Translations under genes and position numbers: made by a program
Assembly (NCBI RefSeq): GCF_002135235.1
Contig: NZ_NEGB01000003.1
Coordinates: 62,001 to 126,000 of the forward strand
DNA length: 64,000 nt
Origin: Acinetobacter silvestris
GTDB lineage: Bacteria > Pseudomonadota > Gammaproteobacteria > Pseudomonadales > Moraxellaceae
Direction of reading: 5' to 3'
The notes under the pieces: generated by a model
The model's input: only the letters and a program-made list of their open reading frames with translations
Databases searched by the model: none
Told to the model about the DNA's origin: nothing
In this document: one piece after another, positions 1 to 8,398 of the stretch
Numbering within the stretch: position 1 is the stretch's first letter
Layout of the letters: each line of letters opens with the position of its first letter

Positions 1-288
1 GACTATGATCAGGTGCTCGCAGAACGTGATCAATTCAAAGCTGAAAATGATGACCTCAAAGCCCAGTTACATCAAGAGCGTGAAGCTAATCAGCAGCTGC
101 AGCAAATCATTGACTCTTATCAGCCTGAGCCAACAATACAAGCTCAAACAGTTGCAACAGATTATAAGGATCTAACCTCAGATCAACTTCGTGTAATGCT
201 TGATGAAAAAAAGATTAAGTATTTAGCGCGTGACAATAAAGACACGCTGATTGATTTGTTGACTCAACCCACTAAGACAGAAGAATAA
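1..288 (+). CDS. phage protein with C-terminal HeH/SAP-like motif (5' partial)
   Basis: The reading frame is open from base 1, so the true start lies off the left edge. The visible part is a charged, probably coiled-coil helix rich in Glu, Gln and Lys. It ends in a short helix-extended-helix-like module (DLTSDQLRVMLDEKKIKY followed by KDTLIDLL), a fold often seen at the ends of small phage structural or head-completion proteins. It stops 2 bases before the gp4-like gene, so the two are cotranscribed. Its function is not established. The position just before the head-tail adaptor suggests a head or connector accessory protein. Confidence 0.6.
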   Translation, partial: DYDQVLAERDQFKAENDDLKAQLHQEREANQQLQQIIDSYQPEPTIQAQTVATDYKDLTSDQLRVMLDEKKIKYLARDNKDTLIDLLTQPTKTEE

Positions 289-290
289 TC

Positions 291-905
291 ATGAAAGTCC
301 GTGAACTTGTCCACGCCTCCGCACGTATTATTGGCATCGTTGCTTCAGGTGAAAACATGACTGATGCCGAATTGAGTGATGCAGTATCTGCTTTAAATAT
401 GTTGTTGGGGCAATGGTCAGCTTCACGTGATTATGTGTATTCAACGCAAGACATCGTTGTTCAATTGGATAATGGCAATCACTTTTATGAAGTTGAAGCG
501 AATCTAATTTCTAACGAAGCCAAGCTTGATGGCCAAGATATACGTATCTATCGTGATATTGCTCAGAATACACCTGCAAACGCTATCACCTTTAAGAAAA
601 TACTCAATGGTTATGAGCTAAATATTCCGCAAAAAATAACAGGGCAATTAACGATTCAATCTTTGATTTGTCCTCAATTTCCACTCAAAGCGCTTGATGA
701 TATTACAGTACCAGATGAGTATTTCCGCGCAATTAAATACGCTTTAGCAATTGAGCTTGCTCCTGAATATCAATTACCCATAACAGCAGATATTCAAATG
801 CAGTATCAACAAGCCATGCGGATTATGCATCGGGCGCAATCAACTCCAACGCCTGTCAAACCTGATCCAGTCATTATGGGTATTAGTCGAGGACGCTATG
901 ATTAA
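291..905 (+). CDS. head-tail adaptor, P22 gp4-like (packaged DNA stabilization)
   Basis: This 204-residue protein resembles the P22 tail accessory factor gp4 family. These proteins bind below the portal after DNA packaging, seal the capsid and form the platform for the tail hub. The typical N-terminus (VRELVHASARIIGIVASGE, then an LNMLLGQWSA segment) and the late YFRAIKYALAIELAPEY helix are both visible. Length is close to the family norm of 160-200. It overlaps the gp10-like gene by 8 bases, matching the conserved 4-10 order of P22-like phages. The call rests on pattern recognition of the family and on gene order. Confidence 0.8.
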   Translation: MKVRELVHASARIIGIVASGENMTDAELSDAVSALNMLLGQWSASRDYVYSTQDIVVQLDNGNHFYEVEANLISNEAKLDGQDIRIYRDIAQNTPANAITFKKILNGYELNIPQKITGQLTIQSLICPQFPLKALDDITVPDEYFRAIKYALAIELAPEYQLPITADIQMQYQQAMRIMHRAQSTPTPVKPDPVIMGISRGRYD

Positions 906-2859
906 ACTTCCTTTGGTTGGTCCCGCATATAAAATGCAGTCTCAAAGCATTAGTTGCCAAAACTGCATTAATTGGTATCCGCAGACGATTGAATATCCAA
1001 ACGGTTCAAGGGTGGCAGCATTGATGCCTACGCCTGGTCTAAAAAAGATATTTACGGGTGATGTAGCAGCGACTCGTTGCCTGTATGTTCTATCAAATGG
1101 TGCATTGCTGGCCGTGATAGGTAAAAAGCTATATCACAGTAAAACAAATAAATTTGATTTAACGGAAGTTGGGTCGATTAGTGCATTAGGCACTGTGCGA
1201 ATTGCAGATAACGGTCAAGTGGCATTGATTGTAAATGGTACCTATGCTTATGTACTTGATCTAAAAAAATTAGAATTAACGCGTTTGTCGGGTTCAACCA
1301 TTCCACGCTCAACCCATGTCTTATTCTTAGATGGGCGCTTTGTTGTGAATAAAGCCAATACAGGGCAATTTTATTGGTCTGATTTATACAGCACAAAAGT
1401 GAATGCATTATCTTATGCAACGGCTGAATCAACCCCTGACAACATTACTGCAATTATTAATTTTAATCGTGAGTTGTGGCTATTCGGTGCGCAAAGTATT
1501 GAGCGATATTATGGCACTGGATCAAGTAATTCACCTTTTTCTAGGCTATCAGGCGGTGCAATGTCTTTTGGTTGTCTTGCTCCTGACAGTATTGTTTCCT
1601 TAGCGACTGGTGTGATTTGGTTGGGGGTGAGTGAGTTTGGTGGCAATCAAATTGTGATGAGTGGAGGTGGTATTCCTGAGCGGATATCGACCCATGCACT
1701 GGAAGAAGAAATCTCTGCATTGACCAAGACTGCTGATGCTTTAGCTTATGCCTATCAAATTGAAGGGCACGTTTTCTATGTGATTTCGTTCCCGTCCGCT
1801 AATGTGACCTATTGTTTTGATGTATCGACAGGGCTTTGGCATCAACGCTCGTTTACCAATCCTCAAGGATTACATGAGCGTCATAGATCTCAGCATCATG
1901 CTTATTTTAATAATATGCATATCGTTGGAGATTATCGAAACGGCAAACTATACCAACTCGATAACAATACATTCACCGATGATGGTGAATTGATTTTAAG
2001 AGAAAGAACAGCTCAAGCGGTAATTACTGACAAAAAAATGACTCGTTTTAGTAAATTGGAAATTGTGTGCGAAACAGGGTTTGGTACTGAAGTGATTAAG
2101 AATATACCTAATCCTGAGCCCGTAGGATGTGAAGGTTCAATCTCAACATGCACAATTGGTACTCTTACAAATGGCGGTTATTACAAAATTTTTGTGAATG
2201 ATGTTGAGATTTTAGAATCAAATAGGTTGTTTAGGGGGGGGGATTGGGCTAGGTCTTTATCTAAAATATTGAAAGATGAGTTTAATGTAGTTCTATTACC
2301 ACTTAGATTAGATTTAAGTGTATCAACTGATCCTTTTTTTAATGATGTTGAAAATGGACGTTTTGAAAATAGAAATAATAGTTATGTCAAAATTAGAATT
2401 GTGACTATTGATGCTTCAGCTATTAATCAGCAATTTGAACCTTTAAACGGTTCAATGCAACTCACACCTAGACCAGAAGAAGGGGCTTCTTTTTGTTTAT
2501 CTCCGTATAAATTTGTTCCGATTTCATGTACTGGCGCAACACAAAGCATTGTATTTAATCCTAGCCCCGAATTTACGGGGGAGATCGACTGGACAATTGA
2601 GTTTGATGGAAAAACATATAATTTAGGTAAGGTATGGCAAGGCGACATTATTGGTCAAATGCCTGATGATATTGCTAGTAAAATTAGAACGGATTGGGAT
2701 GGTTTTTGGTCTTTAGATAATCTTACATCTGAGCCGCATCGTTTTAAATTAACGCCAATGCCTAAACCACCTTTTGATCCAGTACAAGGTTGGACCAATA
2801 ATCAATCACTGGTGATTGAAGCAGATGGATCATTTTCTTTCTGTCTAGCAGGAATTTAG
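898..2859 (+). CDS. tail hub protein, P22 gp10-like, with replaced C-terminus
   Basis: Residues 1 to about 407 look like the gp10 packaged-DNA stabilization/tail hub family. They begin LPLVGPAYKMQSQSISCQNC and carry beta-propeller-like repeats up to MTRFSKLEIVCETGFG. Family members are normally about 470 residues and end with a WSDDxGHTWS...RLGSxxDRVFR module. Here that module is missing from the end of this protein and is encoded separately at 2897-3097. From about residue 408 to 653 the protein is instead an unrecognised, Cys-containing, AT-rich domain that ends in TAG just before a terminator hairpin. A run of nine G (2234-2242) lies in the added part. The hub function for residues 1-407 is fairly secure. 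The role of the added domain is unknown. Confidence 0.75.
   Translation: MIKLPLVGPAYKMQSQSISCQNCINWYPQTIEYPNGSRVAALMPTPGLKKIFTGDVAATRCLYVLSNGALLAVIGKKLYHSKTNKFDLTEVGSISALGTVRIADNGQVALIVNGTYAYVLDLKKLELTRLSGSTIPRSTHVLFLDGRFVVNKANTGQFYWSDLYSTKVNALSYATAESTPDNITAIINFNRELWLFGAQSIERYYGTGSSNSPFSRLSGGAMSFGCLAPDSIVSLATGVIWLGVSEFGGNQIVMSGGGIPERISTHALEEEISALTKTADALAYAYQIEGHVFYVISFPSANVTYCFDVSTGLWHQRSFTNPQGLHERHRSQHHAYFNNMHIVGDYRNGKLYQLDNNTFTDDGELILRERTAQAVITDKKMTRFSKLEIVCETGFGTEVIKNIPNPEPVGCEGSISTCTIGTLTNGGYYKIFVNDVEILESNRLFRGGDWARSLSKILKDEFNVVLLPLRLDLSVSTDPFFNDVENGRFENRNNSYVKIRIVTIDASAINQQFEPLNGSMQLTPRPEEGASFCLSPYKFVPISCTGATQSIVFNPSPEFTGEIDWTIEFDGKTYNLGKVWQGDIIGQMPDDIASKIRTDWDGFWSLDNLTSEPHRFKLTPMPKPPFDPVQGWTNNQSLVIEADGSFSFCLAGI
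2234..2242 (+). repeat. poly-G tract (G9) inside the tail-hub reading frame
   Basis: Nine consecutive G encode Arg-Gly-Gly-Asp within the inserted domain of the gp10-like gene. Gain or loss of one G would shift the frame of that domain only, because the native C-terminus restarts independently at 2897. Confidence 0.9.
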
Positions 2860-2879
2860 CCACCTTCGGGTGGTTTTTT
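2860..2879 (+). terminator. intrinsic terminator inside the tail-hub region
   Basis: The stem CCACC/GGTGG with a TTCG tetraloop is followed by six T. It starts right after the stop codon of the 898-2859 gene and lies 18 bases before the next start codon. Confidence 0.75.
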
Positions 2880-2896
2880 ATTGTCGGGAGAAAAGT

Positions 2897-3097
2897 ATGG
2901 AACCACTTTTACAGCTGAATTGGTCAGATGATAACGGCCACACTTGGTCTGATACTCGCCTGATCCCACTGGGTAAAAAGGGAGAATATCGTAAGCGAGT
3001 TATAGCTCGTAGACTTGGCTCAGGTGTAGATCGTGTCTTTCGTATCCGTTGCTCAGAACCGATTAAGATCGTCATCATTGAGGGATTATTAGAATGA
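2897..3097 (+). CDS. detached C-terminal module of the gp10-like tail hub
   Basis: This 66-residue product begins MEPLLQLNWSDDNGHTWSD and contains RLGSGVDRVFRIRCSEP. It is the conserved C-terminal segment that normally ends gp10-like tail hub proteins. The chosen ATG has a GGGAG ribosome site 6 bases upstream. A longer in-frame GTG reading would start inside the terminator and is unlikely. Together with residues 1-407 of the previous gene it would make about 470 residues, the usual family length. It may be a separately translated half that reassembles with the hub, or a non-functional remnant. Its intact frame and good ribosome site favour expression. Its stop overlaps the next start (ATGA). 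Confidence 0.65.
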   Translation: MEPLLQLNWSDDNGHTWSDTRLIPLGKKGEYRKRVIARRLGSGVDRVFRIRCSEPIKIVIIEGLLE

Positions 3098-3726
3098 ATC
3101 AAGGTATCCCTACACGTGACATGATGGTCAATCAAAATGGTCAGATTACTGCAATCTGGCTTATTTTTTTTGAACGACTCTATTCGATCTATTCGAATGC
3201 TAGTGAAGGCAATGCTGAAGCGTTTATACAGATCAAAGAAATCGCAAATCAGGCGCTTGAGCTTGCCCAACAAAATCAATCTACTCATGATTCTCAGCAG
3301 AAACAAATCGAAAAATTACATAAGCTCGTTACTGATTCGGTAGCTGGTTTTGCTACAACTCAGGATCTTGCAACGAGCAACAAGCGAATTGATCAAACTG
3401 AACATGATATTCAGCAATTGCAAAAAGCTTTGGAGAAGTTGAAAGCCACTTTGAAAGATTCTCAAAAAGAAACCAAAGATAAACTTTCAAACCTGCAAGA
3501 ACAAATAAATAACATCACCCTGAACTATATTCTTGAAGCACCTATTGATGGCAAAACCTATGGGCGCAAGGACTCAGACTGGTCTGAAATCGTGGTAGTG
3601 AATCTATCATTTCCATTTTTTTTGTCTGATGGTGTACGTCAAAACATTCCACTCACAAGTGATTTTCAGTTGCCATTTTTCTTGTCTGACGGCACACAAC
3701 AAAACATTCAAATGGTGGTAATATGA
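3094..3726 (+). CDS. phage tail needle or fibre-like coiled-coil protein
   Basis: This 210-residue protein starts at the ATGA overlap with the hub fragment. Residues about 40-150 are a long Gln/Lys/Glu-rich coiled coil. After it comes PIDGKTYGRKDSDW, the DGKxYGRKxxxW element common in phage fibre and neck proteins. The last 38 residues contain a tandem repeat, PFFLSDGVRQNIPL and PFFLSDGTQQNIQM, with a period of 20 residues. In P22 the gene after the hub encodes the tail needle gp26, also a trimeric coiled coil. Position and architecture fit a needle or short fibre, but no homology to gp26 is evident. It overlaps the next gene by 4 bases. Confidence 0.6.
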   Translation: MNQGIPTRDMMVNQNGQITAIWLIFFERLYSIYSNASEGNAEAFIQIKEIANQALELAQQNQSTHDSQQKQIEKLHKLVTDSVAGFATTQDLATSNKRIDQTEHDIQQLQKALEKLKATLKDSQKETKDKLSNLQEQINNITLNYILEAPIDGKTYGRKDSDWSEIVVVNLSFPFFLSDGVRQNIPLTSDFQLPFFLSDGTQQNIQMVVI

Positions 3727-4691
3727 CAATTCCCTTAAAACATAGACCCGATGGTTTAGGTGAGTTCGAGAACGGTGATAAATTAGCATATGAATTTGGG
3801 GGGACCAATTCAAACTCACTGGCTGAAGCTCAAGAAAATTTAGGGATCAATGCCAAAGCGAGTCTTGAGTATGTGGACAACGGCTTAGATACAAAGCTAG
3901 ATAAAATTGATTATATTCAGCACTTTCGGGGGGTGTTTAGCAGCTTTGCCGCACTCACAGCAGCACTACCAATCGCACTCGATGGTGACTATGCTCATAT
4001 TGACAGTGGTAGTGGTTTTGATCGAATGGTTGCTATATTTGATACCGATGATAGTACGTGGAAAGTCAGTGCTGCGAATGTTGGTGCGAACACAGACGAA
4101 GTGCCAGAAGGATCAATCAATTTATATTTTAAATCCAAACGTGTTTTAGATACTCCCTTAACGGGCTTAACTAATCAGCCTGCGATGGAGCTTGCTGCAA
4201 CGGATAAAATTTTAGAAGCCATTGGAAAATTACAGGCTCAGATTCATACAAAAAGTAATGCAGGGCCAGTTGAGTGGGTTGATGCTGTAAATGTCTTTAA
4301 AGCAGGAACCTTAAATGCATTGGTTTTAAGTGCCACAGTGAATGGTACGGTTGTGCCTCTCCAATTTGCAAAAATAAATGGGATGCTTTGGATTAAGGGG
4401 TGTTTCACTACAAATACAACTGTGGATGCAAATAGGTACTACGGTGAATTAATAGATTCATACAAAATACAAGCATATAAAGTTGGATCGCAAACTGAAG
4501 CTGTACCCATTAACACAGAGAGTTTAACCACCACAAACACAGGGCGTATGTATATCCGTTCTTCTGCAGTTTTATTAAATAGTTCAGATGCGAGTTCAGT
4601 GACACAAGGGTTTAGATTGGCCACAGGTGATCTTGCGAACAACTTATCTTATAAAATCTTTGGATGCCTTGGGGTGTTAGTTACACTTTAA
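3723..4691 (+). CDS. putative tail fibre protein
   Basis: The product has 322 residues. Its N-terminus (IPLKHRPDGLGEFENGDKL, then SLAEAQENLGINAKASLEYV) resembles fibre attachment regions. The segment around residues 65-115 (FRGVFSSFAALTAALP through DSTWKVS) is a small domain recurrent in phage fibres. The C-terminal half is Thr/Asn-rich and predicted mostly beta, as expected for a receptor-binding tip. Two short G6 runs occur near 3798 and 3928. The start is fixed by the ATGA overlap with the upstream gene. A hairpin terminator follows. Host-range function is inferred from position and composition. Confidence 0.6.
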   Translation: MTIPLKHRPDGLGEFENGDKLAYEFGGTNSNSLAEAQENLGINAKASLEYVDNGLDTKLDKIDYIQHFRGVFSSFAALTAALPIALDGDYAHIDSGSGFDRMVAIFDTDDSTWKVSAANVGANTDEVPEGSINLYFKSKRVLDTPLTGLTNQPAMELAATDKILEAIGKLQAQIHTKSNAGPVEWVDAVNVFKAGTLNALVLSATVNGTVVPLQFAKINGMLWIKGCFTTNTTVDANRYYGELIDSYKIQAYKVGSQTEAVPINTESLTTTNTGRMYIRSSAVLLNSSDASSVTQGFRLATGDLANNLSYKIFGCLGVLVTL

Positions 4692-4746
4692 ACACTTAGC
4701 CTGAACATATTTTATAAAGTGCCAATACCACTTAAATAACATACGA

Positions 4747-4776
4747 AATCGCCAACTTAATGCTGGCGATTTTTTA
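4747..4776 (+). terminator. intrinsic terminator after the fibre gene
   Basis: The stem AATCGCCA/TGGCGATT with a 9-base loop is followed by a T-rich tract. It lies between the fibre gene and the cupin-like gene. Confidence 0.75.
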
Positions 4777-4806
4777 TTTTCTAAAAGCAATAAGTAGGAG
4801 TTAACT

Positions 4807-5277
4807 GTGGATTTATTCAGTTCTTTAACTGGTTCAGATGTAGCTCAATCAACCCAAAATGAACCACTCGACTATTTCAAGAAGGCACTTGAACTGCAAA
4901 AACATCTGCTTGAATTTGAACAAGTGGATATTCCAGTAGAGCATCATTTTGCACCAGGTAATTATGCGCGTGAATGCTTTTTACCTGCAGGTTCAGTGGT
5001 AATTGGAAAGGTACATCGGCATGCACACGTGAATGTCATTTCCAAAGGCAAGGTAACGGTTGCAACGTCAGAGGGTATCCGTGATTACGAAGCGCCAATC
5101 ACCTTTATTAGTGAACCCGGAACCAAGCGTGCTTTGATCGTTCATGAAGATACTGTTTGGACGACGGTACATCCAACAGATACGCAGGATCTCGCATTGA
5201 TTGAATCTGATGTGATTGTCCCTGAAAGTGAAGTTGAAGCATTTATATTAAGCTTGAATCAGGAGAAAATCGCATGA
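4807..5277 (+). CDS. cupin-like phage protein
   Basis: This 156-residue protein has a GTG start preceded by TAGGAG. The core GSVVIGKVHRHAHVNVISKG resembles cupin motif 1 with clustered histidines, but the usual glutamate ligand position is not clear. ITFISEPGTKRALIVHEDT would form the second half of the barrel. The family role in phages is uncertain. Such proteins sit among late genes and may be minor virion or sugar-binding components. It follows a terminator and overlaps the next gene by 4 bases (ATGA), so translation of the two is coupled. Confidence 0.55.
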   Translation: MDLFSSLTGSDVAQSTQNEPLDYFKKALELQKHLLEFEQVDIPVEHHFAPGNYARECFLPAGSVVIGKVHRHAHVNVISKGKVTVATSEGIRDYEAPITFISEPGTKRALIVHEDTVWTTVHPTDTQDLALIESDVIVPESEVEAFILSLNQEKIA

Positions 5278-6230
5278 CATGGGTAGCAGCAGGAACAGCC
5301 GCGGTATCGATTGGTAGTAGTCTGTATAGTGGGAATAAGGCAAAAAAGGCGGCACAGCAAGCAGCTGCAGCCCAAGCTGCGGCAGCAAATAAAGCAGCAG
5401 GTCTTCAAAGCGAAGCATTCACTAACTCAGGAAAATTACAATCAGATGCAGCTTTAAAAGGCTCAGGGCTATTGAGTCAAGGGTATCAGGATTCAAACCG
5501 CAATTTAACAGAAGGGTATGGACAAGCTAACTCGACATTAACCAGTGGTTTAAATTCTGCACTAAAATTTCAACAACCTTATGCCAACTTGGGTACGCAG
5601 GCGAGTGGGTTGCTGTCAAAAGGTTTAGAGGATGGCAGTTTGACACGTGGTTTTAATATGTCAGATTTTAATGCTGATCCCGGTTATGCATTCAGAAAGC
5701 AGCAAGGTATGGATGGGATTCAATCGAGTGCTGCAGCAGGTGGTGGCTTGCTCAGTGGTGCAACCCTTAAAGCCTTAAACGGCTACAACAGTGATCTTGC
5801 AAGCCAAGAGTACCAAAACGCTTACAATCGCTTTGGTAATGATCAGGCGAATGCATTTAATCGATTATCTTCCACTACGCAAATAGGTCAAAGTGCAGCC
5901 AATAATATGAGCAATATGACGTATAACAATGCATCTAATATTGCTGGCAATCAAACCTCACTTTCCCAATTAATTTCGCAAGGTTTGCTCGGCTCTGCGA
6001 ATGCCAATGCTGCAGGGATAACGTCATCGGCTGGATTTAATGCGGATGCACTGGTGAATTCAGCGAATGCAAAAGCGCAAGGCCTATATAACGCAGCAGG
6101 TGTCAAAGCGAATAGTACGATCCAACAAAGTAATATCAATAATCAGATGCTGAGTGATGTGATTAAAAGTGGATCATCTGGTATTGGTGCTTTAGTGGGT
6201 CGCTATGGTGGTGGTGGAAAAACTTCTTAA
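5274..6230 (+). CDS. putative DNA ejection protein (gp7-like)
   Basis: The product has 318 residues. It starts MTWVAAGTAAVSIGSSLYSG, followed by an Ala/Gln-rich helix (residues 20-45), then long Ala/Asn/Ser/Gly-rich helical stretches and a Gly-rich end. This low-complexity, Ala-rich composition and the place directly after tail genes fit the first of the three P22-type ejection proteins (gp7, gp20, gp16), which are packed in the capsid and expelled into the envelope to make a DNA conduit. Sequence similarity to gp7 itself is not obvious. The assignment comes from gene order and composition. Confidence 0.6.
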   Translation: MTWVAAGTAAVSIGSSLYSGNKAKKAAQQAAAAQAAAANKAAGLQSEAFTNSGKLQSDAALKGSGLLSQGYQDSNRNLTEGYGQANSTLTSGLNSALKFQQPYANLGTQASGLLSKGLEDGSLTRGFNMSDFNADPGYAFRKQQGMDGIQSSAAAGGGLLSGATLKALNGYNSDLASQEYQNAYNRFGNDQANAFNRLSSTTQIGQSAANNMSNMTYNNASNIAGNQTSLSQLISQGLLGSANANAAGITSSAGFNADALVNSANAKAQGLYNAAGVKANSTIQQSNINNQMLSDVIKSGSSGIGALVGRYGGGGKTS

Positions 6231-6242
6231 GGTGTATATATT

Positions 6243-7652
6243 ATGGCGACTCACAATCCAATCCCGACTTATTTCAATCCTGAAATTGCACCAAGCTATA
6301 AAGGCACTTCCTTTGAAGAAATAGCCAACTCGTACAATAATGGTCAGCAGTTTAGCAATCAGATTCAGCAACAACAGCAACAAGGTATTCTTGCGCAGTT
6401 GCTCGCTAAGAACACTGGATCAAATGGCAGTGTAAACCTCGACAATGTTTTGCAAACTGTTCAATCCAACCCAAATCAATCTTATCAACCTGAAATGATC
6501 AATACGCTTTCGGGGTTAATTCAGCAAAAAAGAGCTGCAGAGATGAAAGCTCAGCAGGATTCTATTAAATTTGATGCGGATACAAACAAGACCTATGCTG
6601 AAACAGGGAAGATAAAACAAGAGGGATTGGGTAAAGGCCTTGAAAATAGTGAAAAGAAATTCGGTGCACTGAATCAAGTTTGGCAAAGTGCAGCATTAAC
6701 AGGCAATAAAAGTAATGTCCTATTGGGGCTAAATGGAGCGGTTAAGGCAGGATTGATTGAGCCTGATGCATTTGATCAGCAACGCCAAATTATTGATTTA
6801 ATGACCCCTGAGGAGATTAAATCTTACGCTTCAGGTATTAGTTTTGGTGGTGCTAAAGATCCTGCAGGTATACTTTACCAAACAGCCAATAATGCTGCGG
6901 ATAATACGACAAGCTCTGCAAATAATGTTCGAACAACCAATGCATCCATTTATGGAACTAATGTCGGTGCAGATACAGCTGATAAAAACCGAGCGCAGCA
7001 GGGGCAGCAGTTTGAGCAGGACTATGCACTAAATCAGCAAAAAGCTTATTTTGAGCAAAACAAACCTATTGATTTTCAGACAGGTAATGATGGTTATCAG
7101 TATGCTGTTTATGCGAATGGTAAGGGGGTGCGTGTGCTTGGTGGTGATGGTCAGCCGATTAAAGTACAAGCTAAAGGTAATGGTGCAATGTCTGCAACAG
7201 CTCAAAAAGAATTATTTGAGACTGCTGATGCGGTAACCGCTGGAACCAATGCAATTTTGAATTTGCAAGATGCCCTGAAATATAGTGCAAAAGCTTATGA
7301 TGGCCTTGGGGCTAAACAAAGAGCTTCAGCACGAGGAATGCTTGGTGGAGGTAGTGAAGAAGCAACAGCAACTGCAATGCTTGATAATATTGTAACTGGT
7401 AATGCTCTTGAGATGCTTAAAGCTACTTTTGGTGGTGCACCAACCGAGGGGGAGCGTGCTATTTTGCTGCAGCTTCAAGGTTCTGCGAATATGCCTAGGA
7501 CGCAACGCGAGGCAATTTATACGCGTGCTCTACAAATGGCTGATGCTAGAGTTAAATCCAATCAAGGGAAAGCTGAGAGTTTGCGTAATGGCAGCTTCTT
7601 TAGGAGTTCAGTGCAAGCAGTGCCTCAAAATACATTCAATCTTTTTGATTAA
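6243..7652 (+). CDS. putative DNA ejection/transfer protein (gp20-like)
   Basis: This 469-residue, Gln/Asn/Ala-rich protein has no signal peptide. It follows the gp7-like gene after 12 bases. Residues 22-125 contain QQFSNQIQQQQQQGILAQLL, then AKNTGSNGSVNLDNVL and a charged helix. This stretch is clearly paralogous to part of the secreted protein encoded next (7691-8398). The C-terminal 150 residues are mainly helical (SARGMLGGGSEEATATAMLD, TFGGAPTEGERAILLQLQGS). The role as the second ejection protein is inferred from position between the gp7-like gene and the large 9182 gene. Confidence 0.6.
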   Translation: MATHNPIPTYFNPEIAPSYKGTSFEEIANSYNNGQQFSNQIQQQQQQGILAQLLAKNTGSNGSVNLDNVLQTVQSNPNQSYQPEMINTLSGLIQQKRAAEMKAQQDSIKFDADTNKTYAETGKIKQEGLGKGLENSEKKFGALNQVWQSAALTGNKSNVLLGLNGAVKAGLIEPDAFDQQRQIIDLMTPEEIKSYASGISFGGAKDPAGILYQTANNAADNTTSSANNVRTTNASIYGTNVGADTADKNRAQQGQQFEQDYALNQQKAYFEQNKPIDFQTGNDGYQYAVYANGKGVRVLGGDGQPIKVQAKGNGAMSATAQKELFETADAVTAGTNAILNLQDALKYSAKAYDGLGAKQRASARGMLGGGSEEATATAMLDNIVTGNALEMLKATFGGAPTEGERAILLQLQGSANMPRTQREAIYTRALQMADARVKSNQGKAESLRNGSFFRSSVQAVPQNTFNLFD

Positions 7653-7690
7653 TTTGTATGCTATATTTCCCTCATTACGGTGGGGGATTT

Positions 7691-8398
7691 ATGAAAAATA
7701 TATCAGCTAAAAAATATCAGTTTTTATTGATTTTACTTTTATGTGGAGGTGCGCATGCAAATATTTATACACCCCACCAAACAAGTGTTTATATAGTTGA
7801 AAACCCAAATAAACTTGTGTATACAAGTCCAGATCTAGATAAAATTGGTGTTTCTCAGCAAGATTTAGCAAAGAGTTTTCAGGAAGGTCAGGAACTTTCA
7901 AATACCATTAATGCGCAAAGGCAAAGAAAATCTCTTGAAAAAATATTAGCAAAAAATACGTTATCAAATGGTGATGTTGATTTAGTTGCTGCTTTGGCAG
8001 ACGCAAGAAAAAGTTCTAACGAGAATGTAAATATTATTGCTCGAATGATTAGAGAAGATACTTACAGCAAACAACAAAGTAAAATGCAAAGTGAAAAAAT
8101 AGAAGCTGAAAGCAGATTAAATGAAGCTAAAATTAATTTGCAAAATGCAAAAAATGAGGAAGTACTAATTACAGCTCATTTACCACCAAAAATGAATAGT
8201 ATTGCTGAAAGAAAAAAAGAAGAGAAAGTGTATATTGAACATATCTCTGATAATTTATATAAAATTGATGATGGTCGAATTATAAAAACACAATATTGCC
8301 ACGAATATGTATATTCAGAAAAAGCCCTGATTATTAACACTAAGCTAATTTTTAAAAATGGAAAGAGTTGTGATATCGAAAAAATAGTCGATATGTAA
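7691..8398 (+). CDS. secreted paralogue of the ejection protein N-terminus (probable phage moron)
   Basis: The chosen ATG has a GGGGG ribosome site 4 bases upstream. An upstream in-frame ATG at 7658 lacks one and would hide the signal peptide. The 235-residue product starts with a typical Sec signal (MKNISAKK, a Leu-rich core, then AHA before residue 24). Residues 52-150 align with residues 22-120 of the preceding ejection protein: GQELSNTIN against GQQFSNQIQ, and ILAKNTLSNGDVDL against LLAKNTGSNGSVNL. The C-terminal domain (residues 175-235) has two Cys (203, 227) and is unrelated. The gene is more AT-rich than its neighbours and is bracketed by hairpins. A periplasmic partner or decoy of the ejection apparatus, such as superinfection exclusion, is an inference. 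Confidence 0.7.
   Translation: MKNISAKKYQFLLILLLCGGAHANIYTPHQTSVYIVENPNKLVYTSPDLDKIGVSQQDLAKSFQEGQELSNTINAQRQRKSLEKILAKNTLSNGDVDLVAALADARKSSNENVNIIARMIREDTYSKQQSKMQSEKIEAESRLNEAKINLQNAKNEEVLITAHLPPKMNSIAERKKEEKVYIEHISDNLYKIDDGRIIKTQYCHEYVYSEKALIINTKLIFKNGKSCDIEKIVDM

Noticed and set aside
2094..2897. The insertion in the hub gene as a group I or group II intron
   Set aside because: Its start lacks the GUGYG-type boundary, no intron-encoded protein is present, and almost the whole segment is an open coding frame ending in a stop and terminator.
898..3726. Minus-strand and alternate-frame ORFs in the tail genes
   Set aside because: They lie wholly inside convincing plus-strand genes, have no ribosome sites and show low-complexity or hydrophobic shadow composition.
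7658..7690. Upstream ATG at 7658 for the secreted paralogue
   Set aside because: It lacks a ribosome site and would put 11 residues ahead of an otherwise clean signal peptide.
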